64,000 bases of DNA from an uncultured Alphaproteobacteria bacterium (GTDB lineage: Bacteria > Pseudomonadota > Alphaproteobacteria > RF32 > CAG-239): NCBI GenBank assembly GCA_910585375.1, contig CAJUCZ010000006.1, positions 12,624 to 76,623 of the forward strand, read 5' to 3'. Under the pieces are notes generated by a model. It did not search any database, had not been told where the DNA came from, and worked only from the letters and a program-made list of their open reading frames with translations. Positions within the stretch are counted from its first letter, which is position 1; each line of letters begins with the position of its first letter. Below are positions 36,338 through 45,271 of this stretch, piece by piece. Made by a program: the position numbers and the translations under genes.

Positions 36338-37591
36338 ATGTTTTTCCTGTTTGACTGCGACAATTTTTTTGTTTCCTGCGAACGGATATTCCGTCCGGAT
36401 TTGAAAAAACGTCCGGTCGTTGTCCTGTCCAGCAACGACGGCTGCGTCGTTTCGCGCTCTTACGAGGCCAAAGCTCTGCCGATAGCCATGGGAGCGCCTT
36501 ATTTCAAAATCGAAAAGATGCTCCGAACCGCCGGCGGCGTTGCGCTGTCTTCAAATTTCGAACTTTATTCGGACATCTCACGCCGCGTTATGAGTCTGAT
36601 ACGCCAAAGCTGCGGCGCCATACAGGTTTATTCCGTCGACGAAGCTTTTGCCCGCCTTCCCGATACCGGCATAAATCATTTTCGGCTGGCGGTCAACATC
36701 CGGCGTCAAATTCTAAAAGAAATCGGCATCCCGGTTTCTATCGGCATCGCTCCGACTAAAACCCTGTGCAAAGTTGCTTCTTCTCTGGCCAAAAGCAAAG
36801 CCTTTGACAAAGTTGAAATTTTGACGGATCCGCAAAGAATCCGCCAAACGCTGAAAAATTTTGAAGTCAAAAATATCTGGGGCATCGGCCGCCACCTGAC
36901 GCCGAAACTCAATTTTCTGGGCATATTCACCGCACTTGAACTCCAAAATTCACCGCTGAAAATGATTCGCCGGAACTTTGGCATTCCGCTGGAAAAAACC
37001 GTCATGGAACTGAACGGCCGCCCCTGTTTGGACATTGAACGGGAAGAAACGGCACAAAGTATAACCGTCTCCCGCAGCTTTGAACACGAAATCTCAAATT
37101 TCGAACAACTCGAAGCCATAATGACCGGCTTTACCGACACTGCCTGCCGCCGGCTGCGTGCCCAAAATGCCGCGGCCGGAGAAATTGCCGTTTTTCTGAA
37201 AACCAACCGCTTCAGAAATCAAAACGGAAGCAGCGGCGGCTCTTATCTTGTCTCGCTCGGCGGCCCTTGTATTCACACCGGCCGCTTTATTGCCGCCATG
37301 AAATACGGCCTGAAACAAATATTCTCACCGCAGGAAGCCTACAAATCAGCAGGCATAACCCTGCTGGCAATAGAAAACGCCAATGCTCTCCAAACCTCTT
37401 TATTTGAAAAATCTGCCCTGCCGCCGGAAGAGCAGAAACTCATGCAGGCATTCGACAAACTAAACGCCAAACTCGGTGCCCATACGGTTTTCTTTGCCGC
37501 TCAGGCATTGGCTCCGCAAAAATTTATCCGCAGCAATTTTCATTCCCCGACATACACCACTTCATGGCAGACATTGGCCGGCGCGCACTAA
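36338..37591 (+). CDS. umuC: DNA polymerase V catalytic subunit UmuC
   Basis: A Y-family translesion polymerase that copies past damaged bases at the cost of mutation. The 417 aa protein is full length. The N-terminal 'FLFDCDNFFVSCERIF' holds the first catalytic Asp with the usual steric-gate region, 'VYSVDEAF' holds the second Asp-Glu pair near residue 102, and 'IPVSIGIAPTKTLCKVAS' and 'IWGIG' (helix-hairpin-helix) follow. The little-finger domain and C-terminal DUF4113-like end (about 355-410) are present. It shares an operon and LexA control with umuD. It ends 2 nt from the convergent peroxiredoxin gene with no terminator visible between. Confidence 0.95.
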   Translation: MFFLFDCDNFFVSCERIFRPDLKKRPVVVLSSNDGCVVSRSYEAKALPIAMGAPYFKIEKMLRTAGGVALSSNFELYSDISRRVMSLIRQSCGAIQVYSVDEAFARLPDTGINHFRLAVNIRRQILKEIGIPVSIGIAPTKTLCKVASSLAKSKAFDKVEILTDPQRIRQTLKNFEVKNIWGIGRHLTPKLNFLGIFTALELQNSPLKMIRRNFGIPLEKTVMELNGRPCLDIEREETAQSITVSRSFEHEISNFEQLEAIMTGFTDTACRRLRAQNAAAGEIAVFLKTNRFRNQNGSSGGSYLVSLGGPCIHTGRFIAAMKYGLKQIFSPQEAYKSAGITLLAIENANALQTSLFEKSALPPEEQKLMQAFDKLNAKLGAHTVFFAAQALAPQKFIRSNFHSPTYTTSWQTLAGAH

Positions 37592-37593
37592 AA

Positions 37594-38304
37594 TCATCTG
37601 CCGTAAATTTTCTTTTCTATCTTTTTATCATCCAAATCCTGCAAACAAAAGAACCAGTCTTCGCAAACGGCACCTTCCGGAAGTTTTTCATCTCTACGTT
37701 TCAAGTCATCCATATTGGAGGGTGCCGATAACACGACTTTGTCACCGGGCTGCCAATCCGCCGGTGTTGCCACGCCAAAAGCGTCACTGACCTGCATTGC
37801 AGTCAAAATACGTTTAATTTCCTGAAAATTCCGCCCGTTCGATAAAGGATAATAAATAATCGCCCGAATTTTTCCCTGCGGATCAATAAAAAAGACTGAA
37901 CGGACGGTTTTGGTATCGCTGGCTCCCGGTTGGATCATGCCGTATCGCTTAGCCACATCCATACTGACATCGGCCACGACCGGAAAATCCATCTTCGGCG
38001 ATTTAATGCCGTTAAACTCAATTTTGTCTTCCATGGTCTTCAGCCACGCCAGATGAGAACTGATACTGTCAACCGAAACCCCGACAAGCTTGGCGTTTAA
38101 AACCTCAAATTCATCCGCCATGGCGGCAAAAGACATCAGTTCGCTGGTACAAACCGGCGTAAAATCAGCCGGATGAGAAAACAAAATCACCCATTTCCCG
38201 CTATAATCATCCGGAAAGTTAATTTCACCCTTCGTTGTTGCCGCCGTAAAAGACGGCGCTTCGTCTCCGATAAGGGGCATCTTTGCATGTTCTGTATTTT
38301 CCAT
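37594..38304 (-). CDS. Peroxiredoxin (Prx6/1-Cys-type)
   Basis: Reduces hydrogen peroxide and organic peroxides in the cytoplasm. The 236 aa protein has the active-site motif 'HPADFTPVCTSE' with the peroxidatic Cys near residue 52, preceded by 'WVILFSHPADF', and the long C-terminal arm with 'TPADWQPGDKVVL' that marks the Prx6 subfamily. Length also fits Prx6. Two further Cys residues lie near the C-terminus ('CEDWFFCLQD'), which may act in resolution or recycling. Single gene; its start faces the antiporter gene across a 125-bp spacer. Confidence 0.93.
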   Translation of the reverse strand: MENTEHAKMPLIGDEAPSFTAATTKGEINFPDDYSGKWVILFSHPADFTPVCTSELMSFAAMADEFEVLNAKLVGVSVDSISSHLAWLKTMEDKIEFNGIKSPKMDFPVVADVSMDVAKRYGMIQPGASDTKTVRSVFFIDPQGKIRAIIYYPLSNGRNFQEIKRILTAMQVSDAFGVATPADWQPGDKVVLSAPSNMDDLKRRDEKLPEGAVCEDWFFCLQDLDDKKIEKKIYGR

Positions 38305-38429
38305 TACTTCTCCCTCTGAAAAATTGTCTCACTCCGGCTTATATAAAATCCGTAAACGGCTTTTCAAGCTTTACCAAATATAAAGGATTAAATGTTATAT
38401 TTCAGACAATTGGCTTAAGGAGAAAAAAC

Positions 38430-39758
38430 ATGAATTTGGACATTTTGCTGGCAATTGCCGGACTGCTGTTGATGCTTTGCGTTTTTGCCAACAAAATTTC
38501 CGATAAATACGGCATCCCCGCCCTTTTGATTTTTTTGGGGCTTGGCATGCTTGCCGGTTCGGACGGCGTTGGCCGCATAGAATTCCACAATGCCCGCCTG
38601 ACGAACGTCATTGGTACTATTGCTCTGGCTTTCATTTTGTTTTCCGGCGGTTTGGACACCAACTGGCAAAACGTCAAAGGCATTGCCAAACGCGGCAGCA
38701 TATTGTCAACCGCGGGCGTCTTACTGACAGCGGTCTTCCTTTTCTTATTCAGCCATGATATCTTGGGGTTGTCTGTCGAAATCTCCATGTTGCTCAGCGT
38801 CATCGTATCCTCAACCGATGCTCCGGCCGTTTTTTCCATTCTGCGGTCACATAATTTAAACGTCCAGCCGCGATTGAAAGCCCTGTTGGAATTTGAATCC
38901 GGCAGTAATGATCCGATGGCCGTGTTTTTGTCAATGAGCGCCATTGCCTTTATCTCACAAGCCGATTTTGACATTCTCAGCCTGCTTCGGAGTTTCTTCC
39001 TGCAAATGTCTTTGGGCATTATTTTGGGATTAAGTTTCGGCTTCGGCGCCTGCCGCCTTCTCTCACAATTCAGTCTGCCATATAAAGGCCTGTACCCTGT
39101 TTACGGCGTTGGCGTGGTTTTGTTGAGCTATAGTCTGACCCAGCTTGCCGGCGGCAACGGATTTTTGGCAGTCTATCTGTCAGGAATCGTTATGGGGAAT
39201 ACCAGCTACCAATACCGCCGGCACATCATCCGCTTTCAGGACTCTCTGGCTTGGATCATGCAGATCAGCATGTTTCTGATTCTGGGTCTGTTAGTCAACC
39301 CCAATGAACTCTTTCAGGTCATGCCTGTCAGCTTTGCCTGCACAATCTTTTTGATTTTTATCGCCCGCCCGCTGGCCGTGTGGCTTTGCCTGCTGCGCAG
39401 CGACTTCACCTTAAAAGAACAAATATTTATCGGCTGGGCCGGCTTCAAAGGGGCCGTACCGATTATTCTGGCAACCTATCCGCTCATCCGCGGCTTTCCC
39501 AATTCTCAATTTTTATTCAACCTGATTTTCTTTATGGTCATCATTTCCGTGCTGTTTCAGGGCAAAACCCTTGCGCCGCTGGCCCGCCTGCTCCGACTGA
39601 ACACGGAAAAAACTTTAAATCCGGAAAATCCTGATTATATCAGCGAAAATGAAGAAGACGATGATGACGAAGAAGAAAAAGAAGAAAATTTCTCCCGTTT
39701 ATCATTCCGTAAACTGTTCAGAAAACTGCTGCATAAAGACCCCAAAGAAGAAGAATGA
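38430..39758 (+). CDS. CPA1-type cation/proton antiporter
   Basis: A 442 aa inner membrane protein with about 12-13 hydrophobic helices. 'GIPALLIFLGLGMLAGSDG' near residue 25, 'SSTDAPAVFSIL' near 130 and 'ESGSNDPMAVFLS' near 155 are the ion-translocation motifs of NhaP2/CvrA-like K+(Na+)/H+ antiporters. No C-terminal TrkA-C nucleotide-binding domain is present; instead there is a short acidic, then basic, tail (about 400-442). The ATG at 38430 with AAGGAG upstream is clearly better than an earlier in-frame start. It overlaps the K+ channel gene by 4 nt (ATGA), suggesting joint control of K+ and pH. Confidence 0.9.
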   Translation: MNLDILLAIAGLLLMLCVFANKISDKYGIPALLIFLGLGMLAGSDGVGRIEFHNARLTNVIGTIALAFILFSGGLDTNWQNVKGIAKRGSILSTAGVLLTAVFLFLFSHDILGLSVEISMLLSVIVSSTDAPAVFSILRSHNLNVQPRLKALLEFESGSNDPMAVFLSMSAIAFISQADFDILSLLRSFFLQMSLGIILGLSFGFGACRLLSQFSLPYKGLYPVYGVGVVLLSYSLTQLAGGNGFLAVYLSGIVMGNTSYQYRRHIIRFQDSLAWIMQISMFLILGLLVNPNELFQVMPVSFACTIFLIFIARPLAVWLCLLRSDFTLKEQIFIGWAGFKGAVPIILATYPLIRGFPNSQFLFNLIFFMVIISVLFQGKTLAPLARLLRLNTEKTLNPENPDYISENEEDDDDEEEKEENFSRLSFRKLFRKLLHKDPKEEE

Positions 39759-40492
39759 AAAAATACGCTGCTTCAAATTTTCTCAAAATGCTGTTTCAAA
39801 ACTTTAACTTCAGCATTTTCATTAGCCTGTTTTTGTTATCAATTTTTCCATTACACGGATATCTCCGCACCTATCCGGCTAATCAGACATTTTCCGGCCT
39901 GTTCATCCCTCTCGGCAATGCCGTCATAACCGGATTGGCTATTCTGACGCTCAACAGCTTTCTGGCCCGCCGGAACTATATCTTTTCTTACCACCCTCAC
40001 GACAAACTCAAACTGTTTTGCATCGCATTCGGCGCCGGACTTTTGGGATATTACATTACGGCATCCTCTCTCGCCACCTACCTGATCAGCCTGATAATAA
40101 TTTACACGGCAGTAATGAACATTCGCCGCTTTGCCGGAAAGCTTTCCTCCCTCTTGCGGCAAAATACATTGGCAACACGCAAAGATATCGGCGAATTTGC
40201 CAACTTTTTCATCAATTTGATTATCTCTTTTTCGGTCATAAACCTGAGTCTCAACACCCTTCATAATGACCTCGGGTGGAAACCTGCATTTAATTTCGGA
40301 GATGGCTTTGCCGCAGTCATAGACGCTTTCTACTTCAGCGTCATTACCATAACAACTGTCGGCTACGGTAATATCGTCCCTCAGACATTACTGTCCCGAT
40401 TTGTTGTCGCTCTAGAATGCCTTACCGGCTATATTATTTTGGGAATAATGATTGGCATCATCACACGCGGCATTACCGTTCGAAAGAGTTAA
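39755..40492 (+). CDS. Two-pore-helix type K+ channel
   Basis: A 245 aa membrane protein with about five N-terminal hydrophobic segments and a C-terminal ion-channel module: an outer helix, the pore loop with the selectivity filter TTVGYGN near residue 200, and an inner helix with 'YIILGIMIGIITRGI' at the end. It lacks an RCK domain. The four-base overlap with the antiporter gene ties the two together. The filter is canonical for K+ selectivity; gating is unknown. Confidence 0.88.
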   Translation: MKKYAASNFLKMLFQNFNFSIFISLFLLSIFPLHGYLRTYPANQTFSGLFIPLGNAVITGLAILTLNSFLARRNYIFSYHPHDKLKLFCIAFGAGLLGYYITASSLATYLISLIIIYTAVMNIRRFAGKLSSLLRQNTLATRKDIGEFANFFINLIISFSVINLSLNTLHNDLGWKPAFNFGDGFAAVIDAFYFSVITITTVGYGNIVPQTLLSRFVVALECLTGYIILGIMIGIITRGITVRKS

Positions 40493-40499
40493 CCGTAAC

Positions 40500-40976
40500 A
40501 AATACGCTCCGCCATATGTTTCTGCACTTACCGCAAACCGGCAATCCTGCTCATGTTATAACCAACGGACACATCTTCGTCCACAAACTCTGCCGGCCTT
40601 TTTGACCGGCTGTCCGGTCCATTTAACGGTATTACCCACCGCCTTGGCTGCCTTACCGGTCGCTTTTCCTGCCGACCAAACAGTATTTCCGCCGCATATA
40701 GGCCGTTCCGACAACACCGACCGCATTTCCGACGGCCGGAATTGACCGCGTCACGACTCCGGCCGCTTCTGTCCCCTTATCTGCGCTATTCATTCCGCAA
40801 ACGTTTCGGTTGCCTTTCGCATCTTGAACAAAACACCTTGCCTTTTCCGTCCGCGTTCCATACTCCGTTTTACCACATTCTTCACAACACCGCCATCCGA
40901 AAACTTCCGGCAACAAATATTCCCATCTGCAAGCAACAGCATTCATCAAAACATTAACCGATACCCAACGCCACAA
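40500..40976 (-). pseudogene. Probable decayed small gene
   Basis: The stretch 40493-41029 has no intact gene I would defend. On the minus strand a 107-codon open frame (40976-40653) contains protein-like sequence ending 'AVGNAVGVVGTAY'. After this point the coding-like character moves to another frame, which reads 'GKATGKAAKAVGNTVKW' and stops near 40555. The repeated AVGN-V theme across two frames suggests one gene broken by a frameshift. No family recognised and no good RBS. Confidence 0.3.
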
Positions 40977-41029
40977 TTTCCGAAACCATCAGCTCCGGTA
41001 CTATATCTGTGTAATACATATCCAATAAC

Positions 41030-41233
41030 TTAATACAAAATCTTAATATTTCCAGCAGCCACTCTGCCTTTGTCATCATATAAGTCAAAACTGACCTTTT
41101 GACCTTCTTTTAAATATTTAAATCCGATCTTTTCCAATTGTGAGATATGCAGAAAAAATTCCTGCTTGGTTTCATCATGAACAATAAAACCATATCCCTT
41201 TGCCGCATTAAACCATTTAATTCTTCCAATCAT
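41030..41233 (-). CDS. Cold-shock domain protein
   Basis: A 67 aa single-domain OB-fold RNA chaperone. RNP1-like 'KGYGFIVHD' and RNP2-like 'EFFLHISQL' motifs are visible, with 'KWFNAAKGYGFI' at the N-terminus. The usual RNP2 'VFVH' reads 'FFLH'. A terminator is not obvious. Upstream (41234-41525) is a long, very AT-rich leader, as is common for cold-shock genes whose mRNA leader controls translation by temperature. Confidence 0.93.
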   Translation of the reverse strand: MIGRIKWFNAAKGYGFIVHDETKQEFFLHISQLEKIGFKYLKEGQKVSFDLYDDKGRVAAGNIKILY

Positions 41234-41525
41234 TACACCCCCTGAAACTTCTAAAAGAAGTAAAATTTTCTAACAATCAAAAATTATATAAAAAACAAAA
41301 TTTGTCAACTTTAAAAATAAACTTAAATTTATTTTATAAAACAAAAAACAACAAAAAATTACAATTTACGCATAATTTTGACACAAAAACCAAGCAAACC
41401 CTTACAATATATAAGATTTGTCACGAAATAATAAAACCTTTGTTTATAACCCTACAAATAAGCAATTTTTGGAATTAATTATAGTTTTGGATTAGTAAAA
41501 TTTATTTTTCTGATATTTAAAAAAC
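41234..41525 (-). other. Long AT-rich leader/promoter region of the cold-shock gene
   Basis: About 290 bp without an ORF, dominated by A/T runs. By analogy with cspA-type genes it probably holds the promoter and an extended 5' leader. I cannot fix a promoter because the base composition gives many weak matches. Confidence 0.35.
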
Positions 41526-41556
41526 AAAAAAGGCGATTCGCATCGCCTTTTTTTTA
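41526..41556 (-). terminator. Terminator after rplQ
   Basis: A stem AAAGGCGAT / ATCGCCTTT with a small loop (TCGC) and A/T runs on both sides, 15 bp after the rplQ stop. Confidence 0.88.
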
Positions 41557-41570
41557 CTCGAAAGTATAAA

Positions 41571-42011
41571 TTAGTTAGCTTCTTTGGCAGCAGCTTCAGC
41601 AGCGGCTTTTTCTTCAGCAACGCGAGCCAAATCTTTTGCACCTTTGGCATTAACATCTCTGTCAACCAGTTCAATAACAGCCATCGGAGCACAGTCACCA
41701 TAACGAAAACCGGCTTTCAAAACTCTGGTATAACCGCCGTTGCGTTCTTTATAACGTTCGGCCAAAGTGGAGAAAAGCTTGGAAACTACTTCGTTGTCAC
41801 GAAGAAAAGCCAAAGCCTGTCTGCGGTTGCTCAAATCACCCTTTTTACCCAGAGTAATCATGTTATCAACAAAAGTTCTCAATTCTTTAGCTCTCGGAAG
41901 AGTAACGCTAATCTGTTCATGTGTTAACACTGCATTTGTCAGGTTAGCAAACAAAGCTCTTCTCTGGCTTCTTGTCATATTAAGTTTTCTGTGTTTCATT
42001 CCATGTCTCAT
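41571..42011 (-). CDS. rplQ: 50S ribosomal protein L17
   Basis: L17 lies near the peptide exit tunnel of the large subunit. The 146 aa protein begins 'MRHGMKHRKLN', the family signature, and has 'ALFANLTNAVLTHEQI' and 'PRAKELRTFVDN'. The C-terminus is an Ala/Glu/Lys-rich tail of about 20 residues. It normally follows rpoA directly, but here a terminator, another gene and a second terminator lie between, and rplQ has its own promoter at 42124-42152. Confidence 0.97.
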   Translation of the reverse strand: MRHGMKHRKLNMTRSQRRALFANLTNAVLTHEQISVTLPRAKELRTFVDNMITLGKKGDLSNRRQALAFLRDNEVVSKLFSTLAERYKERNGGYTRVLKAGFRYGDCAPMAVIELVDRDVNAKGAKDLARVAEEKAAAEAAAKEAN

Positions 42012-42123
42012 GACATATTTCCTTTCTTTTTCTCTGTGTCCTGCAGGGCAGAACGGATAAAACGCAGGCCTTTACCACGGTTTCTCAACGAGCTCATGCA
42101 TAAAGGCACTTCAATCAAGGCCG

Positions 42124-42152
42124 TTTGTAACACACAAAAACCTGAATTGCAA
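42124..42152 (-). promoter_or_regulatory. rplQ promoter
   Basis: On the minus strand, -35 TTGCAA (42152-42147), 17-bp spacer and -10 TACAAA (42129-42124). Its flanks match the S10 operon promoter at 58758-58786 (TTGCTTGCAATT and GTTACAAA in both), which argues that it is a genuine strong ribosomal promoter. Confidence 0.72.
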
Positions 42153-42154
42153 GC

Positions 42155-42195
42155 AAAAAAGACAGCGACCAAAGCTAAAAGCCCCAATCGCTGTC
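42155..42195 (-). terminator. Terminator after the gene at 42211
   Basis: Arms GACAGCGA (42161-42168) and TCGCTGTC (42188-42195) pair perfectly, followed on the minus strand by a T-run that merges with the start of the rplQ promoter. Confidence 0.82.
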
Positions 42196-42210
42196 CTTTT
42201 TACAATTTTC

Positions 42211-42791
42211 CTAACAAGACCGAAGAATCATCATGCTCAATATAATAAAGGCGATTTGTCCTTTCCAAATCATAACATTCGTAAGGATCTCCGGCTTGTC
42301 CCTTTTCAACGCTAACATCCAAAAGTAAACTTTCTCCAAACCGGATACCGCAGCCTCTCTCATTTTCACAATCAAAGCAGGTAGATTTTTCTCAACAAGG
42401 CGGAAACCTGCTCTGGTTAAAAGCTGAACACCCAGTCGCTCAACCATTTCCGGCAGATAATGAGGAAAAACCTCAATCAGCGTCACTCCGGCAATAATCA
42501 AATCCCCCCACAAGACAAATCCGTGTAGTCTTCCGCTTTTTTCCACCACATACCACGGAGAACACTTTTCAACGTAACAATTCCGAACTTTGCTCTTAAC
42601 CTGCTCAGCGGCCACATTATCATCAACCCTAATAATCAAAGGCTTATTCTTAGTCAAAAACCATTCCGGCAGCACGGGATACTCAAAACAAAAAGCCGTT
42701 CGCACAAAAGCCGATAAATCGCCCTGTCGTGCTTCCAATACGGAACATCAGCTCTTGGCACAAAGTGACAATAAACCGTGTAGATCAACAT
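42211..42791 (-). pseudogene. Unknown gene between rpoA and rplQ, probably frameshifted
   Basis: A 175-codon open frame (42738-42211) starts only at a TTG with no visible RBS and a stop four codons upstream. An adjacent frame opens with ATG at 42791 and reads 'MLIYTVYCHFVPRADVPYW'. If one G is restored near 42735, it joins smoothly to 'EARQGDLSAFVRTAF' in the longer frame. I therefore read it as one gene of about 190 codons carrying a one-base deletion, or a sequencing error. The product is not recognised; it has a conserved-looking core ('PWYVVEKSGRLHGFVLWGDL') and a hydrophobic C-terminal segment. It is followed by its own terminator. Confidence 0.45.
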
Positions 42792-43048
42792 CCAATCTTC
42801 TTGCTGAACAAATCATCGCCAAACATCCGCATCATCATCCCGACAAGGAATAGGAAGACTTCGCCGTTCAGCCTTAACTTTTTTCGGCTCAAAAACTTTA
42901 ACCTTTTTCTGAACCCAAGTTTGCAAAATAATTCTTTTAACATAAGTCTGGTATTTAAAATTAATAATTACAATATAACTCTGAAAGAATAACATATCAA
43001 ACTTAAAAAACAAGAAAACAATTCCGGCAAAAACAGTAATTTGCCCCC

Positions 43049-43290
43049 TATCTTCACCCTGGCCTCATGTCCTCCGCCCCGCCATCTGACTTGGCCTTCC
43101 CACATACACTCTTAAACCCGCTCTTTCCCTCTTCCTCCGTCTTCCCGCATTTGTACACTAATTCCTTCCATACCCCTCATCACCGCACTTATACACATAA
43201 TCCCCCGCCTTCACTCTATCCTCGCCCTCTCACATTCGAACATTACCTCACTGCAAATCAACCTCTATTTCCCCCCCTTTTTTCCACCTT
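43049..43290. other. Strongly strand-asymmetric C/T-rich stretch
   Basis: About 240 bp in which the plus strand is mostly C and T and the minus strand mostly A and G, unlike any neighbour. No credible ORF or RBS. Broken coding-like fragments on the minus strand suggest a decayed gene, but this is uncertain. The rest of 42792-43329 is AT-rich and I see nothing else definable in it. Confidence 0.4.
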
Positions 43291-43329
43291 CCTTTATTAA
43301 AGAAAATGGCAACAAGCTTTAAAATGCAA

Positions 43330-43358
43330 AAAAGGAAGCTTGATAAAGCTTCCTTTTT
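43330..43358 (-). terminator. Terminator after rpoA
   Basis: A stem AAAAGGAAGCTT / AAGCTTCCTTTT with a 3-4 nt loop and T-run, 18 bp after the rpoA stop. It cuts rplQ off from the alpha operon transcript. Confidence 0.9.
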
Positions 43359-43375
43359 CTTTATATTTTCAACAA

Positions 43376-44404
43376 CTAAAAATGTTCATCTACGCGACGA
43401 ATCAACTCCTCAATGTTTTCAGGCGGCCAACCAGGCGTATCCATACCAAGATGAATACCCATTTTTGCCAAAACTTCTTTGATTTCATTCAAAGATTTTC
43501 TGCCAAAATTCGGAGTTCTAAGCATTTCAGCTTCGGTTTTCTGAACCAAATCGCCAATATAAACAATATTGTCGTTTTTAAGGCAATTGGCCGAACGAAC
43601 AGACAATTCAAGCTCTTCCACTTTCTTAAGCAGGTTTTTGTTGAACGGCAGTTCTTCTTTTTCAACTTCAACTTCGTTTTCCGGTTCATCAAAGTTAATA
43701 AACGGCTTCAACTGATCTTGCAAGATTCTTGCAGCCAAAGCAACCGCATCTTCCGGAGAAACGACATTGTTGGTCTCAACAACCAGTGTCAACTTATCAT
43801 AGTCGGTAACCTGACCGACACGGGTGTTCTCAACTTTGTAAGAGACCTTCTTAACCGGAGAATAAATTGCATCTACAGCAATCACGCCGATCGGAGCATC
43901 AGCAGCTTTATTCTGAAATGCCGGTACATAACCTTTACCGGTATTAACCGTCAATTCCATATTAATTTTAGCACCGGCATCCAGATTGCAAATAACATGG
44001 TTAGGATTCTTAATTTCAACATCATGACCGGTCTCAATCATCTGTGCGGTAACCTCACAAGGACCTTCAGCCTTCAAAGTCATCGTCTTCGGGCCTTCGC
44101 CGTGAACGGCCACGGCCAATCCTTTAATATTCAGGACGATATCTGTAACATCTTCTCTGACCCCCGGAATAACGGAAAACTCATGAAGTACACCGTTAAT
44201 TTTGATAGCGGTTACGGCGCCGCCTTGCAGAGAAGACAGCAAAACGCGTCTCAGCGCGTTACCCAAAGTTAATCCGAAACCCCGCTCCAGAGGTTCAACC
44301 ACGATTTTAGCTTTGCTGCCGCCCTCACTGGGAACAACTTCTAAGTTCGTAGGTTTAATAAGTTCTTGCCAATTCTTTTGAATCACTGGTATGTCCTCTT
44401 TCAA
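43376..44404 (-). CDS. rpoA: RNA polymerase alpha subunit
   Basis: The 342 aa protein forms the assembly dimer of RNA polymerase and contacts activators and UP elements with its C-terminal domain. The N-terminal domain has 'KIVVEPLERGFGLTLGNALRRVLLSSL' in short recognisable pieces (e.g. GFGLTLGNALRRVLLSS) near residue 40, and the C-terminal domain (about 250-320) has 'ELSVRSANCLKN' and 'GRKSLNEIKEVL'. Full length. It lies 86 bp after rpsK and ends at a strong terminator. Confidence 0.98.
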   Translation of the reverse strand: MKEDIPVIQKNWQELIKPTNLEVVPSEGGSKAKIVVEPLERGFGLTLGNALRRVLLSSLQGGAVTAIKINGVLHEFSVIPGVREDVTDIVLNIKGLAVAVHGEGPKTMTLKAEGPCEVTAQMIETGHDVEIKNPNHVICNLDAGAKINMELTVNTGKGYVPAFQNKAADAPIGVIAVDAIYSPVKKVSYKVENTRVGQVTDYDKLTLVVETNNVVSPEDAVALAARILQDQLKPFINFDEPENEVEVEKEELPFNKNLLKKVEELELSVRSANCLKNDNIVYIGDLVQKTEAEMLRTPNFGRKSLNEIKEVLAKMGIHLGMDTPGWPPENIEELIRRVDEHF

Positions 44405-44490
44405 TTAGTGCATATGCATATTTTACAAAACTCAAGAGAAAGCGAGGCACTAAAGCAGCCTCGATCTCTTTACATAACAAAGATAAAAGA

Positions 44491-44883
44491 CTAAACGCGG
44501 CGTCTTTTTCTCAAGCGGCAGCCATTGTGAGGAATAGGAGTAACATCACGAATGGAAGTGATGGTAAAACCTATAACCTGCAATGCTCTGATCGCAGATT
44601 CTCTACCAGAACCGGGACCTTTAACTTCAACTTCCAGAGTTTTCATGCCGTGTTCCTGAGCTTTTTTACCGGCATCTTCTGCCGCTACCTGAGCAGCATA
44701 AGGGGTAGATTTTCTGGAACCCTTAAAACCCTGAGCACCCGATGTTGACCAAGCAACAGTATTGCCTTGAGCATCGGTAATTGTAATTCTTGTATTGTTA
44801 AAAGTAGAATTTACATGAGCCACGCCCGCTGTAATATTCTTCTTTTCTTTTTTCTTCACACGTTGTGATACTGCTTTTGCCAT
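44491..44883 (-). CDS. rpsK: 30S ribosomal protein S11
   Basis: A 130 aa platform protein of the small subunit. 'GVAHVNSTFNNTRITITD', 'GFKGSRKSTPYAAQ' and the C-terminal 'PHNGCRLRKRRRV' are diagnostic. A 19-nt gap separates it from rpsM upstream. The basic N-terminus carries 'RVKKKEKKN', a common alphaproteobacterial form. Confidence 0.98.
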   Translation of the reverse strand: MAKAVSQRVKKKEKKNITAGVAHVNSTFNNTRITITDAQGNTVAWSTSGAQGFKGSRKSTPYAAQVAAEDAGKKAQEHGMKTLEVEVKGPGSGRESAIRALQVIGFTITSIRDVTPIPHNGCRLRKRRRV

Positions 44884-44902
44884 TTAACAACTACCCTTCA
44901 AA

Positions 44903-45271
44903 CTATTTTTTCTTGTTAGCGACAGTTTTACGTTTACCTTTGCGGGTTCTGGCATTCTGTTTAGTGCTCTGTCCGCGGACCGGCAAACCTTTACGATGTC
45001 TCAAGCCTCTGTAGCAGCCGAGATCCATCAGTCTTTTAATATTAACACCGACTTCACGGCGCAATTCGCCTTCAACGAGGCAGTTTGAATCAATTTCTTC
45101 ACGGATTTTGGCAATCTCGTCTTCGCTCAGATCCTGAACGCGACGATCGCCGGAAACTCCGGTTTTTGCACAAATGTCTTGAGCAGTTTTTCTTCCAATA
45201 CCGAAAATATAAGTCAATGCGACTTCAATTTTCTTGGCAGTTGGGATATTTACACCAGCTATACGAGCCAA
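44903..45271 (-). CDS. rpsM: 30S ribosomal protein S13
   Basis: A 122 aa head protein of the small subunit contacting tRNA and L5. 'MARIAGVNIP', 'GIGRKTAQDIC' and 'RGLRHRKGLPVRGQ' identify it. The start codon is TTG, unusual for such a highly expressed gene, with GGAG upstream. A four-codon ATG...TAA mini-frame overlaps the RBS region. It is preceded by a perfect sigma-70-type promoter, so rpsM-rpsK-rpoA forms its own transcript. No rpmJ gene lies between adk and rpsM. Confidence 0.97.
   Translation of the reverse strand: MARIAGVNIPTAKKIEVALTYIFGIGRKTAQDICAKTGVSGDRRVQDLSEDEIAKIREEIDSNCLVEGELRREVGVNIKRLMDLGCYRGLRHRKGLPVRGQSTKQNARTRKGKRKTVANKKK

Noticed and set aside
42813..43013. 66-codon minus-strand frame upstream of the gene at 42211
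   Set aside because: AT-driven Phe/Ile/Lys-rich N-terminus, no RBS, and it stops before the candidate ATG at 42791. At most a fragment of the decayed region.
43340..44272. 310-codon plus-strand frame over rpoA
   Set aside because: Antisense to an unmistakable rpoA; no start signals.
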